Shown here: positions 40,623-48,843 of the stretch, piece by piece
Numbering within the stretch: the stretch's first letter is position 1
How the letters are laid out: each line of letters begins with the position of its first letter
NCBI RefSeq assembly: GCF_001427665.1
Contig: NZ_LMHC01000024.1
Location: forward strand, 1-64,000
Direction: 5' to 3'
From: Caulobacter sp. Root655
GTDB taxonomy: Bacteria; Pseudomonadota; Alphaproteobacteria; Caulobacterales; Caulobacteraceae
DNA: 64,000 nt
Position numbers and translations under genes: made by a program
The notes under the pieces: model-generated
Seen by the model: only the letters and a program-made list of their open reading frames with translations
Told to the model about the DNA's origin: nothing
The model's database searches: none

Positions 40623-42644
40623 ATGATCCATCGCCGCCAACGCCTCGCCGCCGCCAGCGCCCTGGCCCTGATGCTCGGCGCCGTCGCCGGACAGGCCTCC
40701 GCCCAAGCCGTCGCGCCGGTCGGCGCCACCGTCCCGACCGCCGAAGGTGGCGCCAACGCCGCCGCCCTGCTCTACAACCGCGCCGACCCGGGCAAGAGCG
40801 TCATCGCCACGACCGGCGAACTGGGGGGCCTGGAGTTCCACGGCCTGGACGGCGCGCGCAAGAGCGCCCTGCCCGGCGGCGAGATCTATGGCGTCGACGT
40901 GCGCGACGATGTCCTGGCCGTGCTGGACCGCAAGGATGGCCGCATCCGCCTGTCGCGCTACGACTTCGCCACGGGCCAGGTCAGCGCCATCGACGCCCGG
41001 CCGCTGATGCTGGGCTATGCCGGCGAAGGCCTGTGCCTGCACAGGAGCGCCCGCGACGGTTCGCTGTACGCCTTCGCCCTCGGCGGCGACGGCCAGCTCG
41101 ACCAGTGGCTGCTGTTCCCCACCGCCGACGGCAAGCTGGACGGCCGCATCGTGCGCCGCCTGCACCTGTCGTCCGAGGCCAAGTACTGCGTCACCGACGA
41201 CGCCAGCGGCGTGCTCTATGTCGCCCAACAGGCGGTCGGCGTCTGGCGCTACGACGCCGATCCGGAAGCCGAAGCGGTCGCGACCGTCGTCGACATCAAC
41301 CGCCTGGGCCATATCGCCGGCGAGGTCGGCGGCCTGGCCATCCTGAACGGCGGCGCGCAGGGCGACTACCTGGTCGCCGTCAACGCCGACGCCGGCGACT
41401 ACAACGTCTATGACCGCAACGCCGACGACCGGTTCCTGGGCCGCTTCCGCATCCAGGCCGATGGCGTCGACGCCATCGAAGGTCCCTCGGGCCTGTTCGG
41501 CGTCCGCGCGCCGGTCGGGGCGGGCCTGCCGGCCGGCGCGCTGCTGGTCACCGACGACCGCAAGGTCGGGGCCAACACCAAGCTGCTGTCCTGGCAGGAT
41601 GTGGCGGCGGCGCTGAAGGTCTCGCCCGGCCAGATCGCGCCGCCGACCGCGCCGAGCCGGCTGGCCCTGGTCAAGCCGACCCTGGAAACCCGGCCGGTGG
41701 AGCACGGTGGCGACGCGGCCGACGACCCGGCGATCTTCGTCCACCCCACCGACCCGGCTCGCAGCGTCATCGTCGCCACCGACAAGAAGGCCGGACTCTA
41801 TGTCTACGACCTGGCCGGCAAGCCGCTGCAGTTCCTGTCCGACGGCAAGATGAACAATGTCGACCTGCGCGGCGGCTTCAAGCTGGGCGGCAAGACCGCG
41901 ACCCTGGTCGTCGCCAGCGACCGCACCCACAAGTCGATCGCCCTTTACACGATCGATCCCGAAACCCGGATGCTGACCAGCGTCGCCGACGGGGTGCAGG
42001 CCACCGACCTGTCCGACCCCTATGGCCTGTGCCTGTACAAGAGCCGCAAGGGCCCGACCTATGTGTTCATCAGCGATCCAGACGGCGGCGTGCGCCAGTG
42101 GAGGCTGGTCGCCACGCCGGCCGGCAGGGTCCGCGCCGAGAAGGTCCGCGACCTGAAGTTCGATACCCAGACCGAGGGCTGCGTCGCCGACGACGAGACC
42201 GGGGCGCTCTACGTGGCCGAGGAGGACGTCGCCCTGTGGAAGCTGGGCGCCGAGCCGACGGCGGGCCAGGCCAAGACCGCCGTGGTTCGCATCGCCGACA
42301 ATCCCGCCCTGAAGGCCGATCTGGAGGGTGTCGGCCTCTACGCCCAGCCCGGCGGCAAGGGCTATCTGGTGGTCTCCAGCCAGGGCAACAACAGCTACGC
42401 CCTGTTCCGGCGCGAGGGCGACCACGCCTATGTCGGCAGCTTCGCGGCGGTCGCCGACGGCGCGGCGGGCATCGACGGGATCTCGGAAACCGACGGCCTC
42501 GACGTGACCAGCGCCTCGCTGGGCGCGGGCCTGGAAGGCGGCGCCTTCGTCGCACAGGACGGCCGCAACGTCTCGCCGCCGGAGAACCAGAACTTCAAGC
42601 TCGTGCCCTGGTCGGCGATCGCCAAAGCGCTGAAGCTGGATTAG
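40623..42644 (+). CDS. Two-domain beta-propeller phytase, secreted
   Basis: A 673-residue exported phytase. Residues 1-28 form a signal peptide. Two beta-propeller phytase domains follow in tandem (about 40-345 and 350-673). The second has the classical DDPAIFVHPTDPARSVIVAT and GKMNNVDLRGGF with the Ca- and phosphate-binding acidic residues; the first is more diverged and lacks the DDPAIWVHP-like entry. Dual-domain enzymes of this kind release phosphate from inositol phosphates, with the weak first domain assisting the second. A clear terminator follows. Confidence 0.9.
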   Translation: MIHRRQRLAAASALALMLGAVAGQASAQAVAPVGATVPTAEGGANAAALLYNRADPGKSVIATTGELGGLEFHGLDGARKSALPGGEIYGVDVRDDVLAVLDRKDGRIRLSRYDFATGQVSAIDARPLMLGYAGEGLCLHRSARDGSLYAFALGGDGQLDQWLLFPTADGKLDGRIVRRLHLSSEAKYCVTDDASGVLYVAQQAVGVWRYDADPEAEAVATVVDINRLGHIAGEVGGLAILNGGAQGDYLVAVNADAGDYNVYDRNADDRFLGRFRIQADGVDAIEGPSGLFGVRAPVGAGLPAGALLVTDDRKVGANTKLLSWQDVAAALKVSPGQIAPPTAPSRLALVKPTLETRPVEHGGDAADDPAIFVHPTDPARSVIVATDKKAGLYVYDLAGKPLQFLSDGKMNNVDLRGGFKLGGKTATLVVASDRTHKSIALYTIDPETRMLTSVADGVQATDLSDPYGLCLYKSRKGPTYVFISDPDGGVRQWRLVATPAGRVRAEKVRDLKFDTQTEGCVADDETGALYVAEEDVALWKLGAEPTAGQAKTAVVRIADNPALKADLEGVGLYAQPGGKGYLVVSSQGNNSYALFRREGDHAYVGSFAAVADGAAGIDGISETDGLDVTSASLGAGLEGGAFVAQDGRNVSPPENQNFKLVPWSAIAKALKLD

Positions 42645-42687
42645 AGCGCCCGACCTGATTGCATCAGGCCCCGCGCTCTAGTCTTTT
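42642..42687 (+). terminator. Rho-independent terminator after phytase gene
   Basis: TAGAGCGC (42642-42649) pairs with GCGCTCTA (42673-42680), with an inner CCTGAT/ATCAGG stem, then GTCTTTTT. The stem includes the phytase stop codon. Confidence 0.82.
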
Positions 42688-42713
42688 TGCTGGATCCGGC
42701 GCGAGCCTGAACG

Positions 42714-43289
42714 TCAGGCGAAGATCTTGACGATCATCGCCAGGATCTCTTCCTTCGAGCGCACGCCCATCTTGCCGTGAATATGTTTGATGTGGGTGCG
42801 CACCGTCAGGATCGAGACGCCCTTGCTGTCAGCGATGCGTTCGGCGCTGTTGCCCTCGATGATGTGCTGCAGGATTCGCGCCTCCATGGCGCTCAGGCCG
42901 AACAGCCGCTCCAGCCTGGGCAGGTGGGCGGGGACGTCGAAGTCCTTGAAGGTGATGACCACCACCCGGGTCCCGGCCTCGCTCACGGCGCGCATGCGCA
43001 ACAGGAAGCGCCGGTCCAGGTCGCTGTCGATGAACTGGCACACCTCTTCGCCGGCGAGCGTCTCGGCCAGGCGCTCGGTCAGGAACTGTTGAGCGCGGCG
43101 ATCGGCGCCGGCGATCCTGCCACCCCGGTCGACCAGGGGGCCGCCGTCGGCCAGCAAGGTCGCGGCGGCGCGCGAGCGCCAGAGAAACATCCCATGCGGA
43201 TCGATCACGATCCGGGCGACGTCTTCGTCCAAACAGAAACGGCTGGCGCCGACATCATCCATCCTCGCGGTGGAAAACGACCCGTCCAT
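42714..43289 (-). CDS. LuxR-type regulator with N-terminal PAS-like region (left flank of pilus cluster)
   Basis: A 191-residue regulator. The C-terminal HTH reads FGLSAMEARILQHIIEGNSA, with SILTVRTHIKHIHGKMGV as the recognition-helix region. The first ~115 residues resemble a degenerate PAS sensor (DEDVARIVIDPHGMFLWRSR). No receiver domain is present. It is divergent from the pilus operon across a 350-base A/T-rich region and has the same layout as the regulator at 53278-53904 on the other side of that cluster. Confidence 0.85.
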   Translation of the reverse strand: MDGSFSTARMDDVGASRFCLDEDVARIVIDPHGMFLWRSRAAATLLADGGPLVDRGGRIAGADRRAQQFLTERLAETLAGEEVCQFIDSDLDRRFLLRMRAVSEAGTRVVVITFKDFDVPAHLPRLERLFGLSAMEARILQHIIEGNSAERIADSKGVSILTVRTHIKHIHGKMGVRSKEEILAMIVKIFA

Positions 43290-43638
43290 CGTTGAGCCTC
43301 CCTGCGACCGGCGTGGCGCCGGCGTCTAGCTGGACCTGGTTTTTTCGGTCCAATCTTTCCCTATTTAAAACCAATTAGGGGCTAATGTTCTACAACCTAG
43401 AATTAACACGAACACCATAGCGGCAGTTTGCCGCAAGTTAGGTGCAAGTCAGTCGCATCTAAGTTGCACAAATAGTCGTTTGTATTACTAAGCCCAAACT
43501 ACATTTTGTTAAGCAATGTAAATTCCCGCACCAGGTGAAACTATCAAGTGTACCCAAGCTGGGGGATTTCACCGGCTAAGTTCTCTGCAATCGTCATCCA
43601 GACATTAAGAACTTGTTAAGCAAACAAGGGCTGGGGCC
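43290..43638. other. A/T-rich promoter region of the pilus operon
   Basis: About 350 bases without a gene, markedly richer in A/T than the coding flanks. GGTGAAA and TTTCACC form a seven-base inverted repeat around 43534-43583, and CTTGTT/AACAAG lies just before the ATG at 43639. It probably carries the promoters of the divergent LuxR gene and pilus operon, but no convincing -35/-10 pair was singled out. Confidence 0.55.
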
Positions 43639-44310
43639 ATGGCAGGGAAGTACGCGAGAATTCCGCGCGCCGTCCGTTCAGAACGTAAGCCGGCCCGCTG
43701 GGAGTGGATCGTCGGTGGCGGTCTTCTAGCGGGGGCTGTCTTTCTGATGTGTCTGGACGACGCCCAAGCGCAGGTCACCGCCTATGCTGGCGGATCGCCC
43801 TCGAACATCGTGCTGTCCATCCCCGTGACGGCGTCGGTCGGCGGGCGATGCGGCTTCGCCCCGGGCCTGGCGCCCAGCGGCTCGACGGACGTCGGCGAGG
43901 TCAACAACGCCTTTTCCGCCGACTTCCCGTTCACGCTCGAATGCACCGTGCCGTTCCGCGCGGCCGTGATCTCGCAGAATGGCGGCCTGCTGGCCCCCAG
44001 CGTCACGCCCGCCGTCGGCTACACCAACCTGGCGCCCTACCTCGTCGACCTGAACCTGGTCGGCGACGTCGGTGTCACGCCGGTCAGCGGCACCTGCGAC
44101 ACGGCCGACCTGCAAACCTCGTCGGGCGCCGGCTGCGTCTTCAAGGGACCGGCCACCGCCGGCCAGGGGCTGCGCCTGGACGGCTCGTCCTACGACACCC
44201 CCGGTTCGTTTCTGCGGGTCCACCGCGGCGCCTACGCCGCCCCCGAGATCCTGACCGCCGCCAACGCCTATGCGGACTCGCTCACGGTGACACTCAGCGT
44301 CTCGCCGTGA
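43639..44310 (+). CDS. Spore-coat-U-type pilus subunit 1
   Basis: A 223-residue secreted protein with a long N-terminal region and signal helix ending DAQAQ (about residue 45). The mature part is a beta-rich SCPU-like domain with cysteines in GGRCGF, LECTV, GTCDT and AGCVF. It is the most divergent subunit of the cluster and lacks the Cys-Asn pair found in the others. First gene of the operon; the next gene starts 121 bases downstream. Confidence 0.75.
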   Translation: MAGKYARIPRAVRSERKPARWEWIVGGGLLAGAVFLMCLDDAQAQVTAYAGGSPSNIVLSIPVTASVGGRCGFAPGLAPSGSTDVGEVNNAFSADFPFTLECTVPFRAAVISQNGGLLAPSVTPAVGYTNLAPYLVDLNLVGDVGVTPVSGTCDTADLQTSSGAGCVFKGPATAGQGLRLDGSSYDTPGSFLRVHRGAYAAPEILTAANAYADSLTVTLSVSP

Positions 44311-44431
44311 CGCCCCTTCCGGCCCCGCTTCCCCGGCGGTTTCCGGTCGACATTTCAGGGGATGGGGCCACCGCCCCGGCAAACGGAACCAAGAGACCGG
44401 CCAGACCGGATCAATATTGGGAGTGGATGAG

Positions 44432-45016
44432 ATGAACAAGACGATCCTGATCGGCGCCGCCCTGCTGGGTCTCGCCGTCGCCCCGGCCGTCATGGCCCAG
44501 ACGGTGACCGGCACGGTCAACGTCACCGGCAGCGTCGCGGCCAAATGCGTGGTCATCACCGGCGGCAGCGGCTCCAGCTTCTCGGGCTCGATCCCGCTGG
44601 GCGAACTGGCTGGAACCGACGGCACACTGGCCACGACGCTCTCGGGCTCGACCAACGCCAGCCCCGCCGGGTCCACCCAGTTCCGGGTCAACTGCAACAG
44701 CGCCGCGCCCAAGGTGACGATCAGCTCGACCCGCCTGTCCCTGACGCCGTCGGTCGCGGCCCCCGCCGGCTACACCGGCGTCATCGACTATACCGCCGCG
44801 CTCGACGCCGCCCTGTCCTCGGGCAGCACCGAAACGGTGGCCTACGTGACCGCCGCCGCCCTGCCCGCCCCCACCGTCCAGTCGCTGTCGGCCAGCCTGG
44901 CCAACAGCCCCAACAACCTGACGGTCAAGGCCTACGCCCTCAACACCGGCGCTGGCGACCTGCTGATGGCCGGCAACTACGCGAGCGTCATCTCCATCAC
45001 CATCGAGCCGGTCTGA
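44432..45016 (+). CDS. Spore-coat-U-type pilus subunit 2 (probable major pilin)
   Basis: A 194-residue exported SCPU-domain protein. Signal peptide residues 1-22 end VMAQ; the mature N-terminus TVTGTVNVTGSVAAKCVV is a typical donor strand followed by the first cysteine, and the second is in FRVNCNS. The Ser/Thr/Ala-rich sequence with a C-terminal ASVISITIEPV strand fits a CsuA/B-like major pilin. The ATG at 44432 has GGGAG upstream. It is exported, folded by the chaperone at 48030 and assembled through the usher at 48844. Confidence 0.85.
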   Translation: MNKTILIGAALLGLAVAPAVMAQTVTGTVNVTGSVAAKCVVITGGSGSSFSGSIPLGELAGTDGTLATTLSGSTNASPAGSTQFRVNCNSAAPKVTISSTRLSLTPSVAAPAGYTGVIDYTAALDAALSSGSTETVAYVTAAALPAPTVQSLSASLANSPNNLTVKAYALNTGAGDLLMAGNYASVISITIEPV

Positions 45017-45039
45017 CCACGGCGATCGGGAGAATGATC

Positions 45040-45603
45040 ATGCGACACAAGATCCTCCTGTCGGCCGCCGCGGCGAGCTTCGCGCTCGTCTGCGGGGCCG
45101 GGCCGGCCCTGGCCCAGTCCCAGACGGGAACGGTGCTGGTCAACGGCACGGTGGCCAACCGCTGCCTGTTCGTGACCGGCGACGTCGTCCTGGACCTGGG
45201 CGAGCTGGCCCTGCTCAGCGGTGACACCGCCGCCCTGGGCCGCCTGGACGCCAGCAAGGTGACCAGTCGCACGGCCACCCTCAACGGCTGGTGCAACGGC
45301 GTCTCGGCCAGCATGGCGGTCGAGGCCCTGCCGATCCTCAACACCAGCTTCACCGACGCGGCCCCGTCCGGTTTCGACCGGCGGATCGACTACACCGCCA
45401 CGGCCACGGCGCAGCCGACCGGCGGCGCGGTCTCGGCGTCGGACAGCACCCTGGCCAGTGGCGGTGGCACGGCCAGCACCACGGGCATCTTCAGCAGCGA
45501 CATCACCGTCAGCTTCGCCACGCCGGCGACGCCGACCGGGGGACGCCTGATCGCGGGATCCTATGCGGGCTCCGTGGTCGTGACCCTGTCGCCGGTCACC
45601 TGA
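45040..45603 (+). CDS. Spore-coat-U-type pilus subunit 3
   Basis: A 187-residue exported SCPU-domain protein, signal peptide ending ALAQ. Donor strand QTGTVLVNGTVANRCLF resembles subunit 2, and the second cysteine is in LNGWCNG. Of two in-frame ATGs (45034 and 45040), the second stands at the better distance from GGGAG at 45028-45032. It begins 23 bases after subunit 2 and is probably a close paralogue of it. Confidence 0.83.
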   Translation: MRHKILLSAAAASFALVCGAGPALAQSQTGTVLVNGTVANRCLFVTGDVVLDLGELALLSGDTAALGRLDASKVTSRTATLNGWCNGVSASMAVEALPILNTSFTDAAPSGFDRRIDYTATATAQPTGGAVSASDSTLASGGGTASTTGIFSSDITVSFATPATPTGGRLIAGSYAGSVVVTLSPVT

Positions 45604-45625
45604 GCGCAAGGAGAAGGAGGTCGTC

Positions 45626-46222
45626 ATGATCCAGCATCGAACCCGTTTCGTCGGACTCGCGGCGACCGCCCTCGCCTTCGCGGCCTCGGCCGCGGCGACC
45701 GGCGCCCTGGCCCAGGGCCAGGGGCCCGTCCAGGGCAATGTCGGCCTCGACGCCCAGGTCAGCCGGCTCTGCGCGCTGGGCGCCCCAACCCCGGCGGGCC
45801 TGACGCTCGGCCAGATTTCCGAAGGCTCGGGAACCCGGGTCGGCCGGCTGGCGACGATCGCCTCCCAGGCCATCACCCTGCCCGACTCGTTCTGCAACTA
45901 CGCCGGCGCGGCCCTGGCCATCGCCGCCTCGCCCCTGGCCCTGACCAGCGGCACGACCCAGACCGGCTTCGTCGGCTCGGTCAACTACACCTGCACGATC
46001 AGCGCCTGGGGCGCGACGGCGGCCACGGTCCGCACCAGCGCCTCCAGTTCGTCCGGCAGCGGCGTCAGCTCGACCAACGCCGCTCCGCGCGAAACCGACC
46101 TGGTCCTGGTGGTCTCCGACTTCGCCGCCGCCACCGACGACCTGCTGCAACCGGGCGCCTACCTGGCCCTGGTCACCATCACCCTCGGGCCCGACGCGGG
46201 CCTGACCGCATCGGGGAGCTGA
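45626..46222 (+). CDS. Spore-coat-U-type pilus subunit 4
   Basis: A 198-residue exported protein, signal peptide ending ALAQ. Cysteines occur in SRLCALG, SFCNYA and YTCTIS, and a Ser-rich stretch spans about residues 135-150. The C-terminal strand AYLALVTITLGP fits SCPU domains. It lies 22 bases after subunit 3 and three bases before subunit 5. It may be a minor or adaptor subunit. Confidence 0.8.
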   Translation: MIQHRTRFVGLAATALAFAASAAATGALAQGQGPVQGNVGLDAQVSRLCALGAPTPAGLTLGQISEGSGTRVGRLATIASQAITLPDSFCNYAGAALAIAASPLALTSGTTQTGFVGSVNYTCTISAWGATAATVRTSASSSSGSGVSSTNAAPRETDLVLVVSDFAAATDDLLQPGAYLALVTITLGPDAGLTASGS

Positions 46223-46225
46223 ACC

Positions 46226-46801
46226 ATGCGCCGCTCCTTCCCCCTCCTGGCCGCCCTGACGCCCCTGGCCCTGGTCCTGGCCACCGCCGCGGCGGCCCAG
46301 ACCGCCGGCCCGTCGGACTCCGTCGGCCCGATCCAGATCTCTGGCTTCGTCCCCAACAACATCTGCACGCTGGGCAACCTCAGCGACGGCGACAACCTGT
46401 TCGACGTCGGCGTGATGATCGACACGGCCACCGGCCTGCTGCGACCCGATCTGTCGGCCCCGCCCAAGGTGCTGACCGGCACGCAGTGCAGCTCGCGCAG
46501 CCTGTTGACGATCGCCGCCACCACGATGACGGCCCAGGCCTTCACCGCCACGCCGCCGGCCGGCTTCTCGCGCGCGGTCGACTATACGGCCACCGCCTCG
46601 GGCTGGACGCCGACCAGCGCCAGCTACTCGACCGGTTCCAGCGTCAACGCCGCCGCCACCCAGGTCCGCGAAACTCCCGGCGCGGCCGACATCACGATCA
46701 GCCTGTCGAACTTCGCGACAACGGGCGGCGACGCCCTGCACCCCGTGGCCGACGACACCTACCAAGGCGCCGTGGTCGTCACCCTGGCCGCGGCCAGCTG
46801 A
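46226..46801 (+). CDS. Spore-coat-U-type pilus subunit 5
   Basis: A 191-residue exported protein, signal peptide ending AAAQ. The beta-strand GPIQISGFVPNNICTLGNL carries the first cysteine and TQCSSR the second. It ends with TYQGAVVVTLAAAS, the closing strand common to these pilins. It starts three bases after the previous stop and ends 12 bases before the next start. Confidence 0.8.
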   Translation: MRRSFPLLAALTPLALVLATAAAAQTAGPSDSVGPIQISGFVPNNICTLGNLSDGDNLFDVGVMIDTATGLLRPDLSAPPKVLTGTQCSSRSLLTIAATTMTAQAFTATPPAGFSRAVDYTATASGWTPTSASYSTGSSVNAAATQVRETPGAADITISLSNFATTGGDALHPVADDTYQGAVVVTLAAAS

Positions 46802-46813
46802 AGGAGACGCGCC

Positions 46814-47431
46814 ATGAACAGCCCAAACATCCTCGCGGCGACCGCCCTGACCACCGCCTCGGCCCTGGCCCTTCTCCTGGCCGGACAAGCGGCGCGGGCC
46901 CAGACCGATGGCGACAACACCCGCAACATGCTGGTGCGGGGACGCGTGCCCCAGGTCTGCACCCTGGCCACGCCGACCCTGGCCGGCGGCGCCCTGAACA
47001 ATTTCCGGACGCTGAACGGCAGCAGCCTCGAGGTCGACCAGCTGACCGACCCGGTCACCCTGTCGACGCGCGCCGCCTCGGCGGAGATCAGCTTCGCGGC
47101 GGTCTGCAACTTCGCCCACCAGGTCGTGCTGGAAAGCCGCAACAACGGCCTGTGGCGGTCCGAGCTGGGCCTCACCCCGGCCCCGACCGGCTTCAGCGAC
47201 GCGGTGCCCTACACCGCCACCCTGGTCTGGGGGCCGATCAACACCAGCCTCCAGGCCGACGCCAGCGCCCGCCGGATCCGCGACCGCACCCAGGCCGTCG
47301 ATCGGCCCGTGGCCGGCGCCATCGTGCTGCGGCTCGATATCCAGCCGGGCGCGACCAACCTGCAGACCAATGCTCCGTTGGTGTCCGGCGTCTATCGCGA
47401 CACCCTGCGGCTGACGGTGGAACCCCAATGA
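46814..47431 (+). CDS. Spore-coat-U-type pilus subunit 6
   Basis: A 205-residue exported protein, signal peptide ending ARAQ. The first cysteine is in VPQVCTLATP and the second in AAVCNFAHQVVLESRNNG. The ending YRDTLRLTVEPQ is the usual final strand. Its stop overlaps the next ATG by four bases, so expression is coupled. Resembles CsuB-like minor subunits. Confidence 0.8.
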   Translation: MNSPNILAATALTTASALALLLAGQAARAQTDGDNTRNMLVRGRVPQVCTLATPTLAGGALNNFRTLNGSSLEVDQLTDPVTLSTRAASAEISFAAVCNFAHQVVLESRNNGLWRSELGLTPAPTGFSDAVPYTATLVWGPINTSLQADASARRIRDRTQAVDRPVAGAIVLRLDIQPGATNLQTNAPLVSGVYRDTLRLTVEPQ

Positions 47432-48009
47432 AAACCGCCCTCCTCCTCATCGCCGCGGCCCTCGCCGCGACCAGCGCCCCCGCCGCCACCTGGGCTCAGA
47501 CGGCCTCGACCGGCGACCGCGCCAGCAGCTCGCTGGACCTGTTCGGCCGAGCCCCCAGCGCCTGCGTGCTGTCGCCGCCCGCCGCGGCCGCCGGGTCCAA
47601 CGCCAGCTTCTCCGCCCAGGGCGGCCAGGCCGGCGTGGTCCGCTTCACCCAGTTCGTCGACCCGCAAACGGCCCAGCCGCGCGCGGCCTCGATCAGCCTG
47701 GCCTTCCCCGTGGTCTGCAACTCGGCCCACCGGCTGACCGTGCGGACCGACGGGACGGGCCTGACCCGCGCGGCCGGAGCGGCGCCCGCCCCCGGCTTCC
47801 GCGACCGCCTCGGCTTCGAGCTCTCGGCCGATTGGGCCGGAGCCCGCGCCGTCGGCTCGAGCGCCGCGCTCACCCCCATCGACCTGCGCACCGCCAACGG
47901 CGCCGCGGGCCAGATGAACCTCATTGTCGACGTCCCCGGCGGCGGAGCGCCGCTGGTGGCGGGCGACTATTCCGGAACGCTCGTCGTCGAACTCGAAGCG
48001 TCCAACTGA
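47428..48009 (+). CDS. Spore-coat-U-type pilus subunit 7 (chaperone-proximal)
   Basis: A 193-residue exported protein, signal peptide ending TWAQ. Cysteines lie in PSACVLSPP and PVVCNSAHRLTVRTDG, and it ends YSGTLVVELEASN. It is most like the preceding subunit, suggesting tandem duplication. Its ATG overlaps the previous stop (ATGA). The chaperone gene follows 20 bases later. Confidence 0.8.
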   Translation: MKTALLLIAAALAATSAPAATWAQTASTGDRASSSLDLFGRAPSACVLSPPAAAAGSNASFSAQGGQAGVVRFTQFVDPQTAQPRAASISLAFPVVCNSAHRLTVRTDGTGLTRAAGAAPAPGFRDRLGFELSADWAGARAVGSSAALTPIDLRTANGAAGQMNLIVDVPGGGAPLVAGDYSGTLVVELEASN

Positions 48010-48029
48010 ACCCTAGGAATGGAACCGGC

Positions 48030-48839
48030 ATGATGCGTTCGAAGAACAATCGCAAGCGCTGGCTGGGGGCCGTCGCCGCCGCGAGCCTGGTCCTGGCCAG
48101 CCTGCCTGGGGCGGGCCTGCCCGGGGCCGGCGGACGCGCGGTGGCGATGACGGTGCAACCGGTCGTCATCGACCTGAAGCCGACCGGCCGCGGCATGTCG
48201 CAGATCGTCACGGTGCAGAACACCTTCGCCAACCCGCTGCCCGTCGAACTGCGCGCCGAGGAGCTGACCTTCGACGAGAAGGGGGCCCATCCGGGCGACA
48301 CCCCGTCCAACGACCTGCTGATCTTCCCGCCCCAGGCGGTGATCCAGCCCGGCGAGACCCAGGCGTTCCGCATCCAGTGGGTCGGCGACCCGGCCCTGAC
48401 GCAGAGCAAGCACTACTACGTCACCGTCGCCCAGATGCCGGTGAAGCTGCCGGAAGGCCAGTCGGCCATCCAGATCCTCTACAATTTCCAAGTGCTGGCC
48501 AGCGTCAGTCCCACGGGCGGCAAGCCCAATCTGTCGCTGTCGAAGGCCGAGATCGGCGTCGACGCCGCCGGCAAGCCGATCGCCGTCGTCTACATGGCCA
48601 ACACCTCCAACACGCACGGCTACCTGTCGCGCGGACGCCTGCGGATCACCGAGAAGGACGCGACCGGCAAGGCCGTCTTCCAACGGACCCTTCCCGGCCC
48701 CGAGATCCAGCAGACGATCGGCTTCGGCCTGATCGCACCCGGCCAGACGCGCCGGATCGCCGTTCCCATCGAACTGCCCTTGACTGCGGCAGCAGGAGGC
48801 TCCCTTGAAGCCCAATTCTCGTCCGACGAAGGGCGCTAG
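48030..48839 (+). CDS. Periplasmic pilus chaperone, PapD/CsuC-like
   Basis: A 269-residue chaperone. A signal peptide (to about residue 37) precedes the first Ig-like domain with VQPVVIDLKPTGRGMSQIVT and the acidic-cleft segment GETQAFRIQWVG. The G1 donor strand reads QILYNFQVLASVS and the second domain follows. It binds and completes the incomplete Ig-like folds of SCPU subunits in the periplasm and delivers them to the usher. The usher gene follows within a few bases. Confidence 0.9.
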   Translation: MMRSKNNRKRWLGAVAAASLVLASLPGAGLPGAGGRAVAMTVQPVVIDLKPTGRGMSQIVTVQNTFANPLPVELRAEELTFDEKGAHPGDTPSNDLLIFPPQAVIQPGETQAFRIQWVGDPALTQSKHYYVTVAQMPVKLPEGQSAIQILYNFQVLASVSPTGGKPNLSLSKAEIGVDAAGKPIAVVYMANTSNTHGYLSRGRLRITEKDATGKAVFQRTLPGPEIQQTIGFGLIAPGQTRRIAVPIELPLTAAAGGSLEAQFSSDEGR

Positions 48840-48843
48840 GCTC

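Noticed and set aside
39738-42425. 895-codon minus-strand frame through the phytase gene
   Set aside because: Only its 3' 233 codons (from the ATG at 40439) make a recognisable protein; the rest is the antisense shadow of the phytase gene with Arg/Gly/Ala-rich low-information sequence.
45596-47428. 610-codon minus-strand frame across pilus subunits
   Set aside because: Gly/Arg/Gln-rich composition with no domain; four well-supported signal-peptide proteins lie on the other strand.
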